From Pseudomonadota bacterium (GTDB taxonomy: Bacteria; Pseudomonadota; Gammaproteobacteria; Acidiferrobacterales; Acidiferrobacteraceae), in NCBI GenBank assembly GCA_021795715.1, contig JAJYPD010000004.1:1-64000 (forward strand): a stretch of 64,000 nucleotides of DNA, given 5' to 3'. The position numbers and the translations under genes are program-made. This document shows positions 10,610-17,721 of the stretch, in pieces. Under the pieces are notes generated by a model, which saw only the letters and a program-made list of their open reading frames with translations, had not been told where the DNA came from and made no database searches. Every line of letters starts with the position of its first letter. The stretch's first letter is position 1.

Positions 10610-11790
10610 AGCTCGATGTCCTCGGCGTCGTCTTGGGCGCTAAGGTGCTCATCTCCCAGAGTTGAGCACCTTAGGGATTCCGTGAGCACCTTAGATGCTT
10701 CAGTACCGGGCAGACGCCAGTACCACGCCCCGGCCTTACCTATGCCGCCCTCGCGGTACCACTCGATGCCTAGCGCCTTTTGTGCCCGTTTGACGGTCGC
10801 CCACGAGTGGCAATGCGCGTCCGCCGCCGCCTTGATCTCGCGTTGCGGCTGTGGGCCTTCGGTCAGGAAGTCGCGCAGCCAGTCTCGCGCTTCGGACAAC
10901 GCGCCACCCTTCGCGGGTTGCGCTTCCGCTTGCGCCAGGATTTCGCGGGCGCTTCCCTCTACAGATTCGCCCCATAACACGGAGGACGCGAAGATACCGG
11001 GGTACGCTGCTAACTCGTCCTGCCGCAGCAGCTCGTAGGCAAAGCCGCCATCATCCGGCCCGACGTTAGACTTGGCCCGCATGAGAAGCCGCCGAGGGGC
11101 ACTGTCGTCTCGTGGTGTTTCCTTCGCGCAGACCATGACTACGCGGGCCAGTGCCGCGAAGGCCAGGCTTCCGGTTATACGGTCGATAGGCTCGCGGTCT
11201 TGGGTGCCTTTCGAGAAGTACGTAATTTCCAGTAAGGCACAGCGCAAGCGCCCGGCCAGATCGACTAGAGGTTGCAGTCCGCGCCGGACATCCGCGTCTT
11301 TGTGGGAATCCGCCGCGATAGCCGACACGATGGGGTCCACGATCAGAAGGCGTACGTTGCCGGTCGCCTTTAGTGCCGTCTCGAGGGCGACCATATCGTT
11401 TGCGGGGTCAAAGCTTCGGGGCTTCCCGTTTTCCACCATGCCCGACACAAAATGTACGCGGGTCATGTTCGCGCCCATCGCCCGCAGGCGGGGTACGAGG
11501 GTGTCCGTGGGATCATCTTCGCCGGACCAGATCACAACGTCGCCAACGGGGGCCTTGGTCCCATCCGGCCAGCGTCCGCCGGTCGTGAGAGCTGCCGCCA
11601 GCGCGAGCGCAATTGTGGTCTTGCCCGTTCCTGTCTGGCCGCCGAGAATGTGCATTTTGCCTGCCGCGAGCCAGCCAGGCCAAAGCCAATTGATAGGCTC
11701 GGGCGCCAGGGTATCGCCGCGAATGAGGGCGACAACGGACTGCTTGGGTGCCCACTCGGGCGGAAGGCTCAGTTCGATGGTGCCCTTCAT
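10606..11790 (-). CDS. RepA-like AAA ATPase (AAA_25 family)
   Basis: A protein of 394 residues from the ATG at 11790, which has AAGGGGG as ribosome-binding site; the frame is open upstream to 11949. Walker A is GGQTGTGKTT, with a hydrophobic LLIVDPIVSA Walker B, as in RecA/DnaB-fold RepA ATPases of plasmids, ICEs and prophages. The C-terminus is a winged-helix-like segment (REIKAAADAHCHSWATVKRA, ending WYWRLPG). It probably serves as replication helicase or loader of the element. It overlaps the preceding gene by ATGA and the next by ATGA. Confidence 0.75.
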   Translation of the reverse strand: MKGTIELSLPPEWAPKQSVVALIRGDTLAPEPINWLWPGWLAAGKMHILGGQTGTGKTTIALALAAALTTGGRWPDGTKAPVGDVVIWSGEDDPTDTLVPRLRAMGANMTRVHFVSGMVENGKPRSFDPANDMVALETALKATGNVRLLIVDPIVSAIAADSHKDADVRRGLQPLVDLAGRLRCALLEITYFSKGTQDREPIDRITGSLAFAALARVVMVCAKETPRDDSAPRRLLMRAKSNVGPDDGGFAYELLRQDELAAYPGIFASSVLWGESVEGSAREILAQAEAQPAKGGALSEARDWLRDFLTEGPQPQREIKAAADAHCHSWATVKRAQKALGIEWYREGGIGKAGAWYWRLPGTEASKVLTESLRCSTLGDEHLSAQDDAEDIEL

Positions 11791-12152
11791 CGCGCCCCCT
11801 TCAGGACGTAGCGCGCCCCGCTCGATGTGTCGATGACCGACGCCGCACCGTCTCGCAACAGGCCGAGGATCAGACGTTCCACATGGGCCCCGTCTATTTG
11901 TCCAGCCCGGACCAGGAGGACGGGGCCCCGGCCGCATACCACGCTCCAATCGATCAGCGCCGGGTCACGGGTGGGATCATCAGCGAGCGCCAAACGTGCC
12001 GGGCACTTCATTACGGCGTCCCATGCCTTGGGGCCGGCAAAAACAAAGAGCGTCACGGCTGAATTGTCGGCGCTTGTGCCCAAGGCTTGCCGGCGGGCAG
12101 TCGGGTCCGCAATGCGCGCCGCCACGGCTTTTGAGTACGGAGCGGCGCTCAT
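11787..12152 (-). CDS. Hypothetical island protein
   Basis: A protein of 121 residues from the ATG at 12152, which has GGAGA nine bases upstream; the frame is open further upstream. The C-terminal part (LIDWSVVCGRGPVLLVRAGQ then HVERLILGLLRDGAASVIDT) suggests an alpha/beta fold, but I recognise no family. The stop overlaps the start of the AAA ATPase gene (ATGA). Position directly before the ATPase suggests a role in replication control. Confidence 0.5.
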   Translation of the reverse strand: MSAAPYSKAVAARIADPTARRQALGTSADNSAVTLFVFAGPKAWDAVMKCPARLALADDPTRDPALIDWSVVCGRGPVLLVRAGQIDGAHVERLILGLLRDGAASVIDTSSGARYVLKGAR

Positions 12153-12231
12153 GGCCGCCGTCTCCAGCGAGACCACAGCTCCAAAATTACGAAGGGGCCA
12201 ACAAATGGGGCTATCGCGCAAAGGGCGGGGA

Positions 12232-12450
12232 TCATGCGGCCTCCCGATCCGAAGTCGAGGTGCGGGTGTTGGCCTCAAGCCAGGCCAGAACATCTGACCC
12301 GCGATAAAGAGGCTGGCGGCCGACCTTCACGAAAGCAGGGCCGGTGCCCGCCCATCGACCGCGCTCGAACCAGGCTAAGGATTTTCGCAGGATCGGCGCA
12401 AGATCGGTTTGAGTATAAAGGGTGCCCGGTTCAATGGCGGAAGGAATCAT
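12232..12450 (-). CDS. AlpA-like helix-turn-helix regulator/excisionase
   Basis: A protein of 72 residues from the ATG at 12450; a TTG at 12483 is an alternative. The pattern TQTDLAPILRKSLAWFERGR, then GPAFVKVGRQPLYRGSDVLAWLEA, is the MerR/excisionase-like winged helix of the AlpA/HTH_17 group, here with a GPAFVKVG turn and W-L at the end. These proteins regulate integrase genes or serve as directionality factors in prophages, satellites and ICEs. A palindrome lies just upstream of its start. Confidence 0.65.
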   Translation of the reverse strand: MIPSAIEPGTLYTQTDLAPILRKSLAWFERGRWAGTGPAFVKVGRQPLYRGSDVLAWLEANTRTSTSDREAA

Positions 12451-12459
12451 TGTTATATG

Positions 12460-12479
12460 CTCACTTGTTTGAAAGTGAG
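12460..12479. promoter_or_regulatory. Perfect inverted repeat upstream of alpA-like gene (putative operator)
   Basis: CTCACTT (12460-12466), six-base spacer, AAGTGAG (12473-12479): perfect 7-bp arms, 9 bases before the proposed ATG of the AlpA-like gene. Position and size suit an operator for a small dimeric repressor, possibly autoregulation; in RNA it could also form a hairpin over the translation start. Function is inferred. Confidence 0.5.
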
Positions 12480-12549
12480 GCAATCTTGAGGGGTGGCGCG
12501 AACGGTGGGGGAGGGGAAAGGTAGCGGAAGTTGGGAGGGGTTTTCCGGC

Positions 12550-12858
12550 TTACCTTAAAAGTTTGCGAATCTCATTGGCCTCGCGGTCTACGGTCTTGCG
12601 GATTTTATTTGCTGCTGTGGTGTCTATGGGGCGTAATACCTTTTCGATCTCGACGGCCACGGCCCGCACTATAGCGGGCGACGGCATGGGAAGTGCACTT
12701 TTGCATCGCTCTCGGACTACGGCTGCCGTGTACAGATCAGCAGGGGGTTCGCGGAAGCGATCCATTACGCATCGCTCGAATGAGACATTATTTGAGTATC
12801 GCTCATGCTCTGCCGCTTCTTCTTCATAGACACGGATCGTATCGCGGATACCATTCAA
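12550..12858 (-). CDS. Hypothetical island protein, mostly helical
   Basis: A protein of 102 residues rich in charged residues (RVYEEEAAEHERYSNN at the start, KIRKTVDREANEIRKLLR at the end), predicted largely alpha-helical. I recognise no family. Lower GC than the surrounding chromosome. It begins 6 bases after the stop of the preceding small gene, so both are probably cotranscribed, upstream of the AlpA-like gene. Confidence 0.45.
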   Translation of the reverse strand: MNGIRDTIRVYEEEAAEHERYSNNVSFERCVMDRFREPPADLYTAAVVRERCKSALPMPSPAIVRAVAVEIEKVLRPIDTTAANKIRKTVDREANEIRKLLR

Positions 12859-12864
12859 GACGAC

Positions 12865-13218
12865 TTACGTGCATTGGCTCAACATCGCCAGCGCCAGGCG
12901 GGCTCTGAAGCCATAATTACTATGATCGCCGTCCATAACGGCAAGCGCCGCCTTTAGGTTGGCGGCCTGTTTCCGAAGTTTTCGTGCCTCTGTTTTCCCG
13001 TCGCGGCGCAGGAAGTCGAGGGCCGCAAGGGTGAATATCCGCTCGATGTAATTTTGCCAGGGATTTACCAGGAAGGTTGACGACCCCTCGCGGTAAGGGG
13101 TTTCAATCACAAGCCCGTTTATATCCAGATACGCGGTCGCCTGTTTACCGATAGCGTCCGAGTGCGGGCCGCGATTACTGATTGCCTTAAACGCCAGTTT
13201 GATGTTTTTAGGCGTCAC
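12865..13218 (-). CDS. Hypothetical island protein
   Basis: A protein of 117 residues with a GTG start at 13218 preceded by AAGGG at a good distance. A perfect TATAAT (minus strand, 13242-13237) lies just upstream, though without a good -35, which suggests a promoter for the island's early genes. Sequence features: TAYLDINGLVIETPYREGSS and a basic helical C-terminus (RKLRKQAANLKAALAVM). No family recognised. Confidence 0.45.
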   Translation of the reverse strand: MTPKNIKLAFKAISNRGPHSDAIGKQATAYLDINGLVIETPYREGSSTFLVNPWQNYIERIFTLAALDFLRRDGKTEARKLRKQAANLKAALAVMDGDHSNYGFRARLALAMLSQCT

Positions 13219-13373
13219 CCGTTGCCCTTCATGGATATTATAATAGCCGTCTCTCTCACCCCTGCCGCCTTTAAAACAAAGTCCTCAATGCGCTCCCCAT
13301 AGGGCTGCGTAGGCGCGTTGTGGCATGCTTTGGGGCGTTACTTTCGCGCCTGACATAAGGGCTCCCTTGTGGT

Positions 13374-13682
13374 TCACCCCGCCGCCTCTCGGATGACTTC
13401 CGGGTGTGTCGCGGCAATTTTAAGTAGCGTGTTGGCGGCCCCCGAAGGGTTACGACGACCTTGCTCCCAATCTTGCAGGGTGCGGACAGAGACCCCCAAA
13501 ACTTCTGCGAACTGCGTCTGCGACAGGCCCGCGCGCAGCCGTGCCTCGACGATACGGGAAAGGCTGACCTTATGGACAGCACCGATCTCGCCCGCCTTCA
13601 TTTGACGGACGGAAGCCAGCAGTTCCGCGCCAATGTCGCGCTTGGCGTCTCGCGCCTGTAGTTCCTTTTCGGTCTTAGCCAT
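13374..13682 (-). CDS. HigA-like antitoxin, XRE helix-turn-helix
   Basis: A protein of 102 residues from the ATG at 13682. The C-terminal half is an XRE/Cro helix-turn-helix: ARLRAGLSQTQFAEVLGVSV followed by RTLQDWEQGRRNPSGAA, the HigA/RelB2 pattern in which the antitoxin also represses its own operon. Its start overlaps the end of the toxin-like gene by 8 bases, giving the toxin-first order usual for higBA. The pair may stabilise the island. Confidence 0.8.
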   Translation of the reverse strand: MAKTEKELQARDAKRDIGAELLASVRQMKAGEIGAVHKVSLSRIVEARLRAGLSQTQFAEVLGVSVRTLQDWEQGRRNPSGAANTLLKIAATHPEVIREAAG

Positions 13683-14172
13683 GGTCGATCTCCTTACGAA
13701 TGTCTCGCAGTATGTGGGCCGGTATGTTGTCCTGGGCGCTTTTGGCATACATCAGTAGCAGCCAGAGCGGCCCGCTCGGCGCGGGGAAGTAATAGATCAC
13801 GCGCACCCCGCCACGTTTCCCCATGCCCCGCCGTGACCAACGCACCTTGCGACACCCGCCGCTTCCCGGTATCACGTCACCCGCATCCGGGTATGATGCA
13901 AGCCGCGCACAGAAAGCGCCGCGTTCGTCCTCATCCCAGTAGTCCGGCCACAGTCGGGAAAAGAGGGGAGACCGAGCGTGGGCGCACCTGTTCGAGCGAG
14001 TCGACAGCCACCTCCGCAAACACCGGGGGCGCCTTGGCCGCGCCGGTTGCGGCGGGCGTTTCCGCACGCCCCACCAGGCGTGTGGCATGGCGTTACGCCA
14101 GGCGTTCGAGGCACGGAACATGCAAGGGCCAACGATCAGCTCCAGATGCCTTACATGCCGGCGGATGTTCAT
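13675..14172 (-). CDS. HigB/RelE-like toxin, uncertain start
   Basis: The conserved part is the last 98 residues (from about 13971): SPLFSRLWPDYWDEDERGAF, PGSGGCRKVRWSRRG, GKRGGVRVIYYF, then LLLMYAKSAQDNI, matching RelE/HigB-type mRNA interferases of about 100-115 residues. The frame remains open to 14172 with only weak start candidates (14172, 14121, 14088) and no convincing ribosome-binding site. The 67 extra residues are Arg/Pro-rich and look non-coding. The true start may be a non-ATG codon near 13.98 kb, or the 5' end may be damaged. Paired with the HigA-like gene. Confidence 0.65.
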   Translation of the reverse strand: MNIRRHVRHLELIVGPCMFRASNAWRNAMPHAWWGVRKRPPQPARPRRPRCLRRWLSTRSNRCAHARSPLFSRLWPDYWDEDERGAFCARLASYPDAGDVIPGSGGCRKVRWSRRGMGKRGGVRVIYYFPAPSGPLWLLLMYAKSAQDNIPAHILRDIRKEIDHG

Positions 14173-14541
14173 ACCTTGGCATCAAGCCCGTCCATGGTCC
14201 ACGGCCATCCCCAGGCAATGCCCGGTGGGGTAACGGGGGCGGTCCTGAGTATTATAAGGGGCCTTTTCGGTCGTAGAGAACCGTGAACACGTCGCTTATT
14301 TTCAATATAAATTCTTATCACAAAGTCGGTTTTGACGAGCGCCCGTTCCCCCATGCGCAGTGTGCTGGGGCGAGAACGGCGAATCGCCGAGCCGCAGTGG
14401 CACTTTGATTGTGGGCGTGGTCTGTGATCGAAGGATCGTGGCGGGGCGCTGTATCGCTCCGGTTTTGGCGTGTAACCCCAAACCGCGTTTCGGCGTCTCA
14501 GGAGTGAAGGCCGCACAAAGCGGTCAAGAGGAGAATTTTTA
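14173..14541. other. Intergenic junction between island and exported-protein cluster
   Basis: No convincing gene. It contains an AT-rich patch (about 14290-14335) and a short hairpin GGCGAATCGCC near 14380. It probably holds the right edge of the island and the promoter of the following gene. I looked for a second copy of the tRNA 3' end here and found none. Confidence 0.5.
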
Positions 14542-15258
14542 ATGACAAACGACAAGATGTGGCTCGCTCCCCTGTTGGCGCTGATGGTCATTCCGGCATA
14601 TGCCCACGCGAGGCCCGCTATCCAGACGGTCCTGGCTGAACGGGGCTTGCCGGCGCCTGTGGCAGCGCGTCTCGCGACGCAGGCGCAGGCCCATTATTCG
14701 GCTGCCCGTATGAAGGCCTTGGTGAGCGCCCTCAAAACGGTGCCCGCACTGCCGACCTCCCACACCGCGACATCCGATATGGGGGCGGAGGCGGCCATGA
14801 CCAAGGTTTTGACCCAGGCGTTTGCGCTGACCCTGCCGGCATCACGGGTCGCAGCCGCCGCCAAGGCCGTGATTGCGGCGGTGCAAACGGGTGCGCGGCC
14901 GGCGCCCACCGCGCAGCTTGTAATCACCGGTCTCAAAGACGGCCTGCGCGGCCCCGCGCTCACTGCCGTTGCGCGCGGTTACTGCGCGGACATTCATCGC
15001 GGTGCGACGCCCCCGGTGGCCTATCGTACGGCCATGCGGCATATCACAGGGCTTCACGAAAGCGCCACTGCCGGTATGAAAGGCACCTTCATGTCGGGCG
15101 ACACCGAACAAAGTCTCGTGACACATAGCGGCGTCATGGCGGGGAGCCACGCGGTCATGGGTGGCGCCACCGGGGCTTTCGGCGCTATGCGTGGGGCAGG
15201 TGCCACCATGGGCGGCAGCGTCACCATGAGTGGTGGCGGCACCATGAGTCGGCCCTGA
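14542..15258 (+). CDS. Exported helical protein with Gly/Met-rich tail (paralog A)
   Basis: A protein of 238 residues with a signal peptide (hydrophobic LAPLLALMVIPAYAHA, probable cleavage after A-H-A). The mature part is Ala-rich and helical, with repeated G-L/V-P turns (ERGLPAPVAARL; LKDGLRGPALTAV). The last 50 residues are Gly/Met-rich and disordered-looking (GVMAGSHAVMGGATGAFGAM, ending TMSGGGTMSRP). Build and motifs match the exported protein at 17718-18569, so the two look like paralogs. No function is known to me; Met-rich tails can bind Cu(I), but that is speculative. The ATG has GAGGAG upstream and a strong terminator follows. Confidence 0.75.
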   Translation: MTNDKMWLAPLLALMVIPAYAHARPAIQTVLAERGLPAPVAARLATQAQAHYSAARMKALVSALKTVPALPTSHTATSDMGAEAAMTKVLTQAFALTLPASRVAAAAKAVIAAVQTGARPAPTAQLVITGLKDGLRGPALTAVARGYCADIHRGATPPVAYRTAMRHITGLHESATAGMKGTFMSGDTEQSLVTHSGVMAGSHAVMGGATGAFGAMRGAGATMGGSVTMSGGGTMSRP

Positions 15259-15266
15259 TTCCGGTC

Positions 15267-15296
15267 GGGGAGGGGCCCCTCCCCGGTCTTTTTCTG
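15267..15296 (+). terminator. Rho-independent terminator after exported protein A
   Basis: A perfect palindrome GGGGAGGGG-CCCCTCCCC (15267-15284) followed within two bases by TCTTTTTCT. It begins 8 bases after the stop codon, so it should separate the gene at 14542 from the downstream barrel gene. Confidence 0.85.
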
Positions 15297-15410
15297 TTGG
15301 CTGTCGCAGACCCTGAAGTCGCAGCAGGGGTGCTGTCCCGCGGCCGGCCGGGTGAGCCGATTGGTTGCCGGGGCGACACGAAAGCGTGATTGGGGCATGT
15401 AGGGGGAATT

Positions 15411-16175
15411 TTGACCAACAACACAATATTCAAGGTGTGCTGCGCCGCCATCATGGTGACGTGGATCGCCTTGCCGGCCGGTGCGGCGGTATTCGGTGGT
15501 ATCGACGCCGGGTATGTGCATGACAACAACTTCATCGGCGCGCCGGTCGGATATCCGCCGGTGAGCGATACTGCGCAGATCTATTCCGCGTATGTAGGCG
15601 GTTATAAAGCCACCGATGGCGGCCGCGGCGCGTGGCTTGGGAGCGTCAACGTTCGCGTTACGCGTCTGCAGCGGTATACGAGTCTCGACAACGATCTTTT
15701 CGGTGGCACCATTGGGTATTATCACAAGCTTGGTGTGGGCTCCATGCTGGCGACGATCGGCGGCCAGGACATCCGGTATGGCGAGGCCGCAGAGGATTTT
15801 CTGCTCTACTTCACGCGACTGCGATTCAAGCAGGGCACGGCGCGCGTATGGGTAACGGAAAACGCCGAGTTCGATGATTCCCATGGCGGTCAAGCACCAA
15901 ACGCCTATCGAGGATACTCCGTATGGGGCTCGCTCAATGGCCGGGCATGGTCTTCCGGGACGCTGTCTTTGTCTTTGGCTCACTCAGACGATCGCTACAA
16001 CATCTCCGCCACGGCGACCCGCATCACGAACGTAGCCACCTGCGCCCTGAAGCAACAGCTGGGAGACGGCGTCTATGCGCGCGTTTCCTATAGTCTGGAG
16101 CATGTAACGATTCCGGGAGGCCAGGCATTTCATGCGAATCTGTTCGCCGCCGGAGTGGGTATGATGTTTGGTTGA
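15411..16175 (+). CDS. Outer-membrane beta-barrel-like exported protein (TTG start)
   Basis: A protein of 254 residues. AGGGGGA (15401-15407) sits just before a TTG codon at 15411, the best start; the encoded N-terminus is a clear signal peptide (VCCAAIMVTWIALPAGA). The mature part alternates polar and aromatic/hydrophobic residues with many Gly, Tyr and Trp (AYVGGYKATDGGRGAW; LFGGTIGYYHKLGVGS; SVWGSLNGRAWSSGTLSLSL) and ends AAGVGMMFG, consistent with an outer-membrane barrel of about ten strands. No named family recognised. It lies between exported protein A and the CBM48/sigma operon. Confidence 0.65.
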   Translation: MTNNTIFKVCCAAIMVTWIALPAGAAVFGGIDAGYVHDNNFIGAPVGYPPVSDTAQIYSAYVGGYKATDGGRGAWLGSVNVRVTRLQRYTSLDNDLFGGTIGYYHKLGVGSMLATIGGQDIRYGEAAEDFLLYFTRLRFKQGTARVWVTENAEFDDSHGGQAPNAYRGYSVWGSLNGRAWSSGTLSLSLAHSDDRYNISATATRITNVATCALKQQLGDGVYARVSYSLEHVTIPGGQAFHANLFAAGVGMMFG

Positions 16176-16198
16176 GAGCGCGCTGCCCCTGATATACT
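16172..16198 (+). promoter_or_regulatory. Possible promoter of CBM48/sigma operon
   Basis: TTGAGA (16172-16177) and TATACT (16193-16198) with a 15-base spacer, just before the ATG at 16205. The spacer is short for sigma-70 and the transcript would be nearly leaderless, so this is tentative. No obvious ECF-type AAC/CGT promoter was recognised. Confidence 0.25.
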
Positions 16199-16204
16199 CG
16201 CGGC

Positions 16205-16549
16205 ATGCAGCGGCGGAAAATGGGTTGGATGGCGTTGCTCGGCATGGCGCTGTGCGGGGTGGGGAGCGCCCACGCACAACCCGTCCGCGTGTGGTTGCGG
16301 GCGCCCGCAGCCCGGCGGGTGATGGTGTGCGGCAGTTTTTTCGACTGGCGGTGCCGGACACTCAAGCGCGGCCGCCATGGCGTCTATGCCGGCATTTTGT
16401 CGCTCGCGCCTGGTCTTTATACCTACGGTTTTCGGGTGGACGGTCGTTGGCGACTGGCCCATCACGCGCTTCGGGTCGCCGATGGTTTTGGTGGCCACAG
16501 CGACCTGCTGGTGGTCCCTGTAACCGGTCAGGCCCCGCCGCCGTCTTAA
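16205..16549 (+). CDS. Exported single-domain glycogen-binding-like (CBM48/E-set) protein
   Basis: A protein of 114 residues: signal peptide (MALLGMALCGVGSAHA, cleavage after A-H-A) followed by one immunoglobulin-like E-set domain. Diagnostic of CBM48/AMPK-beta type modules are VMVCGSFFDWR, a GVYAGILSLAPGLYTYGFRV strand pair, DGRW, and ADGFGGHSDLLVV. CBM48 modules bind alpha-glucans in glycogen-active enzymes, but there is no enzyme here. The same domain is the periplasmic part of the membrane protein two genes downstream. First gene of a probable operon with the ECF sigma factor. Confidence 0.75.
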   Translation: MQRRKMGWMALLGMALCGVGSAHAQPVRVWLRAPAARRVMVCGSFFDWRCRTLKRGRHGVYAGILSLAPGLYTYGFRVDGRWRLAHHALRVADGFGGHSDLLVVPVTGQAPPPS

Positions 16550-16604
16550 GGGATGGCGGGTGCGGGATTGCCTGCAGGTGATGTGCGGGGAGAGGAGGCG
16601 GGTG

Positions 16605-17192
16605 GTGCCCACGAACGAGGCGTCTTGCGGAGATGACGATGATTGCATCGCTCGATGTCTGGCAGGTGAATGGCGGGCGTTTCGTCCCCTGGTGGAGCGC
16701 CATGCCCCCATGGTTCATCGCCTCGTCGCCCGCCTCGCACCCGATATGGACGTCGAGGATCTGGCCCACCAGACCTTCGTGGCCGCTTTCGAGCACTTGG
16801 CTCAATACGAGCGCCGGGCACGATTCTCCACCTGGTTGTGCCAGATCGCAGTCAACAAGGTTCGCGATCACGCGCGCGCAATCCGGCGGTGCCCGCCGCA
16901 GGTGGCGGTCGATGATTGCGAAATCATGGATTGCGATGCCGATGGTGTCCACATCGGACCCGAGCGCCATGCCCTCGCTCGCGAGCGAAGCCAGGTGCTC
17001 GCGCGGGCGCTGGCCCAGTTGCCGGTTATCGATCGCGAGCTTGTCGTGCTGCACTATATGCTGGACCAGGATTATCGGACGGTGGCCGGGGTGTTGGGTA
17101 TTTCAGCTGGAGCCGCCAAGGTGCGGGGATTTCGGGCCCGCCGTGAACTGCGCAGACTGCTGATGCGGGAGGCGTTGTCGCATGAATCATAG
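16605..17192 (+). CDS. ECF-type RNA polymerase sigma factor
   Basis: A protein of 195 residues from a GTG at 16605, preceded by the strong AGAGGAGG (16591-16598); an adjacent GTG at 16602 is equally possible. Region 2 is clear (RLAPDMDVEDLAHQTFVAAF, then RFSTWLCQIAVNKVRDHAR), as is region 4 (LPVIDRELVVLHYMLDQDYR, then VAGVLGISAGAAKVRGFRAR). There is no region 1 or 3, as expected for ECF factors. Its stop overlaps the start of the membrane protein gene by 11 bases, suggesting the partner is the anti-sigma factor. Target promoters are unknown. Confidence 0.88.
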   Translation: MPTNEASCGDDDDCIARCLAGEWRAFRPLVERHAPMVHRLVARLAPDMDVEDLAHQTFVAAFEHLAQYERRARFSTWLCQIAVNKVRDHARAIRRCPPQVAVDDCEIMDCDADGVHIGPERHALARERSQVLARALAQLPVIDRELVVLHYMLDQDYRTVAGVLGISAGAAKVRGFRARRELRRLLMREALSHES

Positions 17193-17721
17193 AAACTGGA
17201 ATGATGATGGCCATATAGGCGAACACATGCGCTCGGCGGCGACACCTGTGGTCAGACCCGATTTCGCCGACAACGTCATGGAAGATGTCCGTCGCCTGGC
17301 GACGGCACCCCGCCCGCGCCCGGCCGTGCATCGCCGTCGCTGGGCGCCGCTGGCGCTGGCTGCGACCCTGACCGCCGTGACGATTGGCGTCATCCTGCGA
17401 GCCGGTGGCGGTGAAGCCGTGCCCGTCCGGCGGGCCGCGCCCGCGATGGTGCGGCGCGTGAATTTCGCAGTGCGCTTGCCGCATGCCCACAGCGTGGGTG
17501 TCATTGGCAGTTTTGATGGTTGGCAGCATGCCGTGCCCTTGAAGCGCCACGCACATGGCCTATGGGTCGCGCGTCTGCGGTTGCCCGTCGGCCAGTATGC
17601 CTATCTGTTCGTCGTCAACGGCCATCGGACCATGCCGAACCCTCAGAGCCGGGAGCAACAGCCCGACGGGTTTGGCGGTGAAAACTCGGTAATCATCGTG
17701 GATGGACGGGCGACCGCATGA
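17182..17721 (+). CDS. Putative membrane anti-sigma protein with periplasmic CBM48/E-set domain
   Basis: A protein of 179 residues. Residues 1-50 are a short polar segment (VRPDFADNVMEDVRRLA is anti-sigma-like), 55-72 one transmembrane helix (WAPLALAATLTAVTIGVIL), and about 92-175 an E-set domain of CBM48 type (VGVIGSFDGW; GLWVARLRLPVGQYAYLFVV; DGFGGENSVIIVDG). Coupling to the ECF gene (11-base overlap) and the topology point to a membrane anti-sigma or sensor. There is no Cys, so it is not a zinc anti-sigma, and the cytosolic part is short; the anti-sigma role is therefore inferred. Overlaps the next gene by ATGA. Confidence 0.72.
   Translation: MNHRNWNDDGHIGEHMRSAATPVVRPDFADNVMEDVRRLATAPRPRPAVHRRRWAPLALAATLTAVTIGVILRAGGGEAVPVRRAAPAMVRRVNFAVRLPHAHSVGVIGSFDGWQHAVPLKRHAHGLWVARLRLPVGQYAYLFVVNGHRTMPNPQSREQQPDGFGGENSVIIVDGRATA

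Larger units (their letters stand above)
9490..14290 (-). mobile_element. tRNA-adjacent accessory island, satellite-like, no visible integrase
   Basis: Nine genes on one strand run toward the tRNA: a HigBA-like pair, two unknown proteins, an AlpA-like regulator, an unknown protein, a RepA-like AAA ATPase, a TubC-N/Zn-knuckle protein and a terminase-small-subunit-like protein. Genes are short and overlap by ATGA. GC content is visibly lower around 12.5-13.3 kb. The set (AlpA, replication ATPase, TerS) resembles phage satellites or small ICE/plasmid modules. I found no tyrosine or serine recombinase and no second copy of the tRNA 3' end, so the right boundary (about 14.2-14.5 kb) is an estimate. 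It may be a decayed or trans-mobilised element. Confidence 0.6.
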
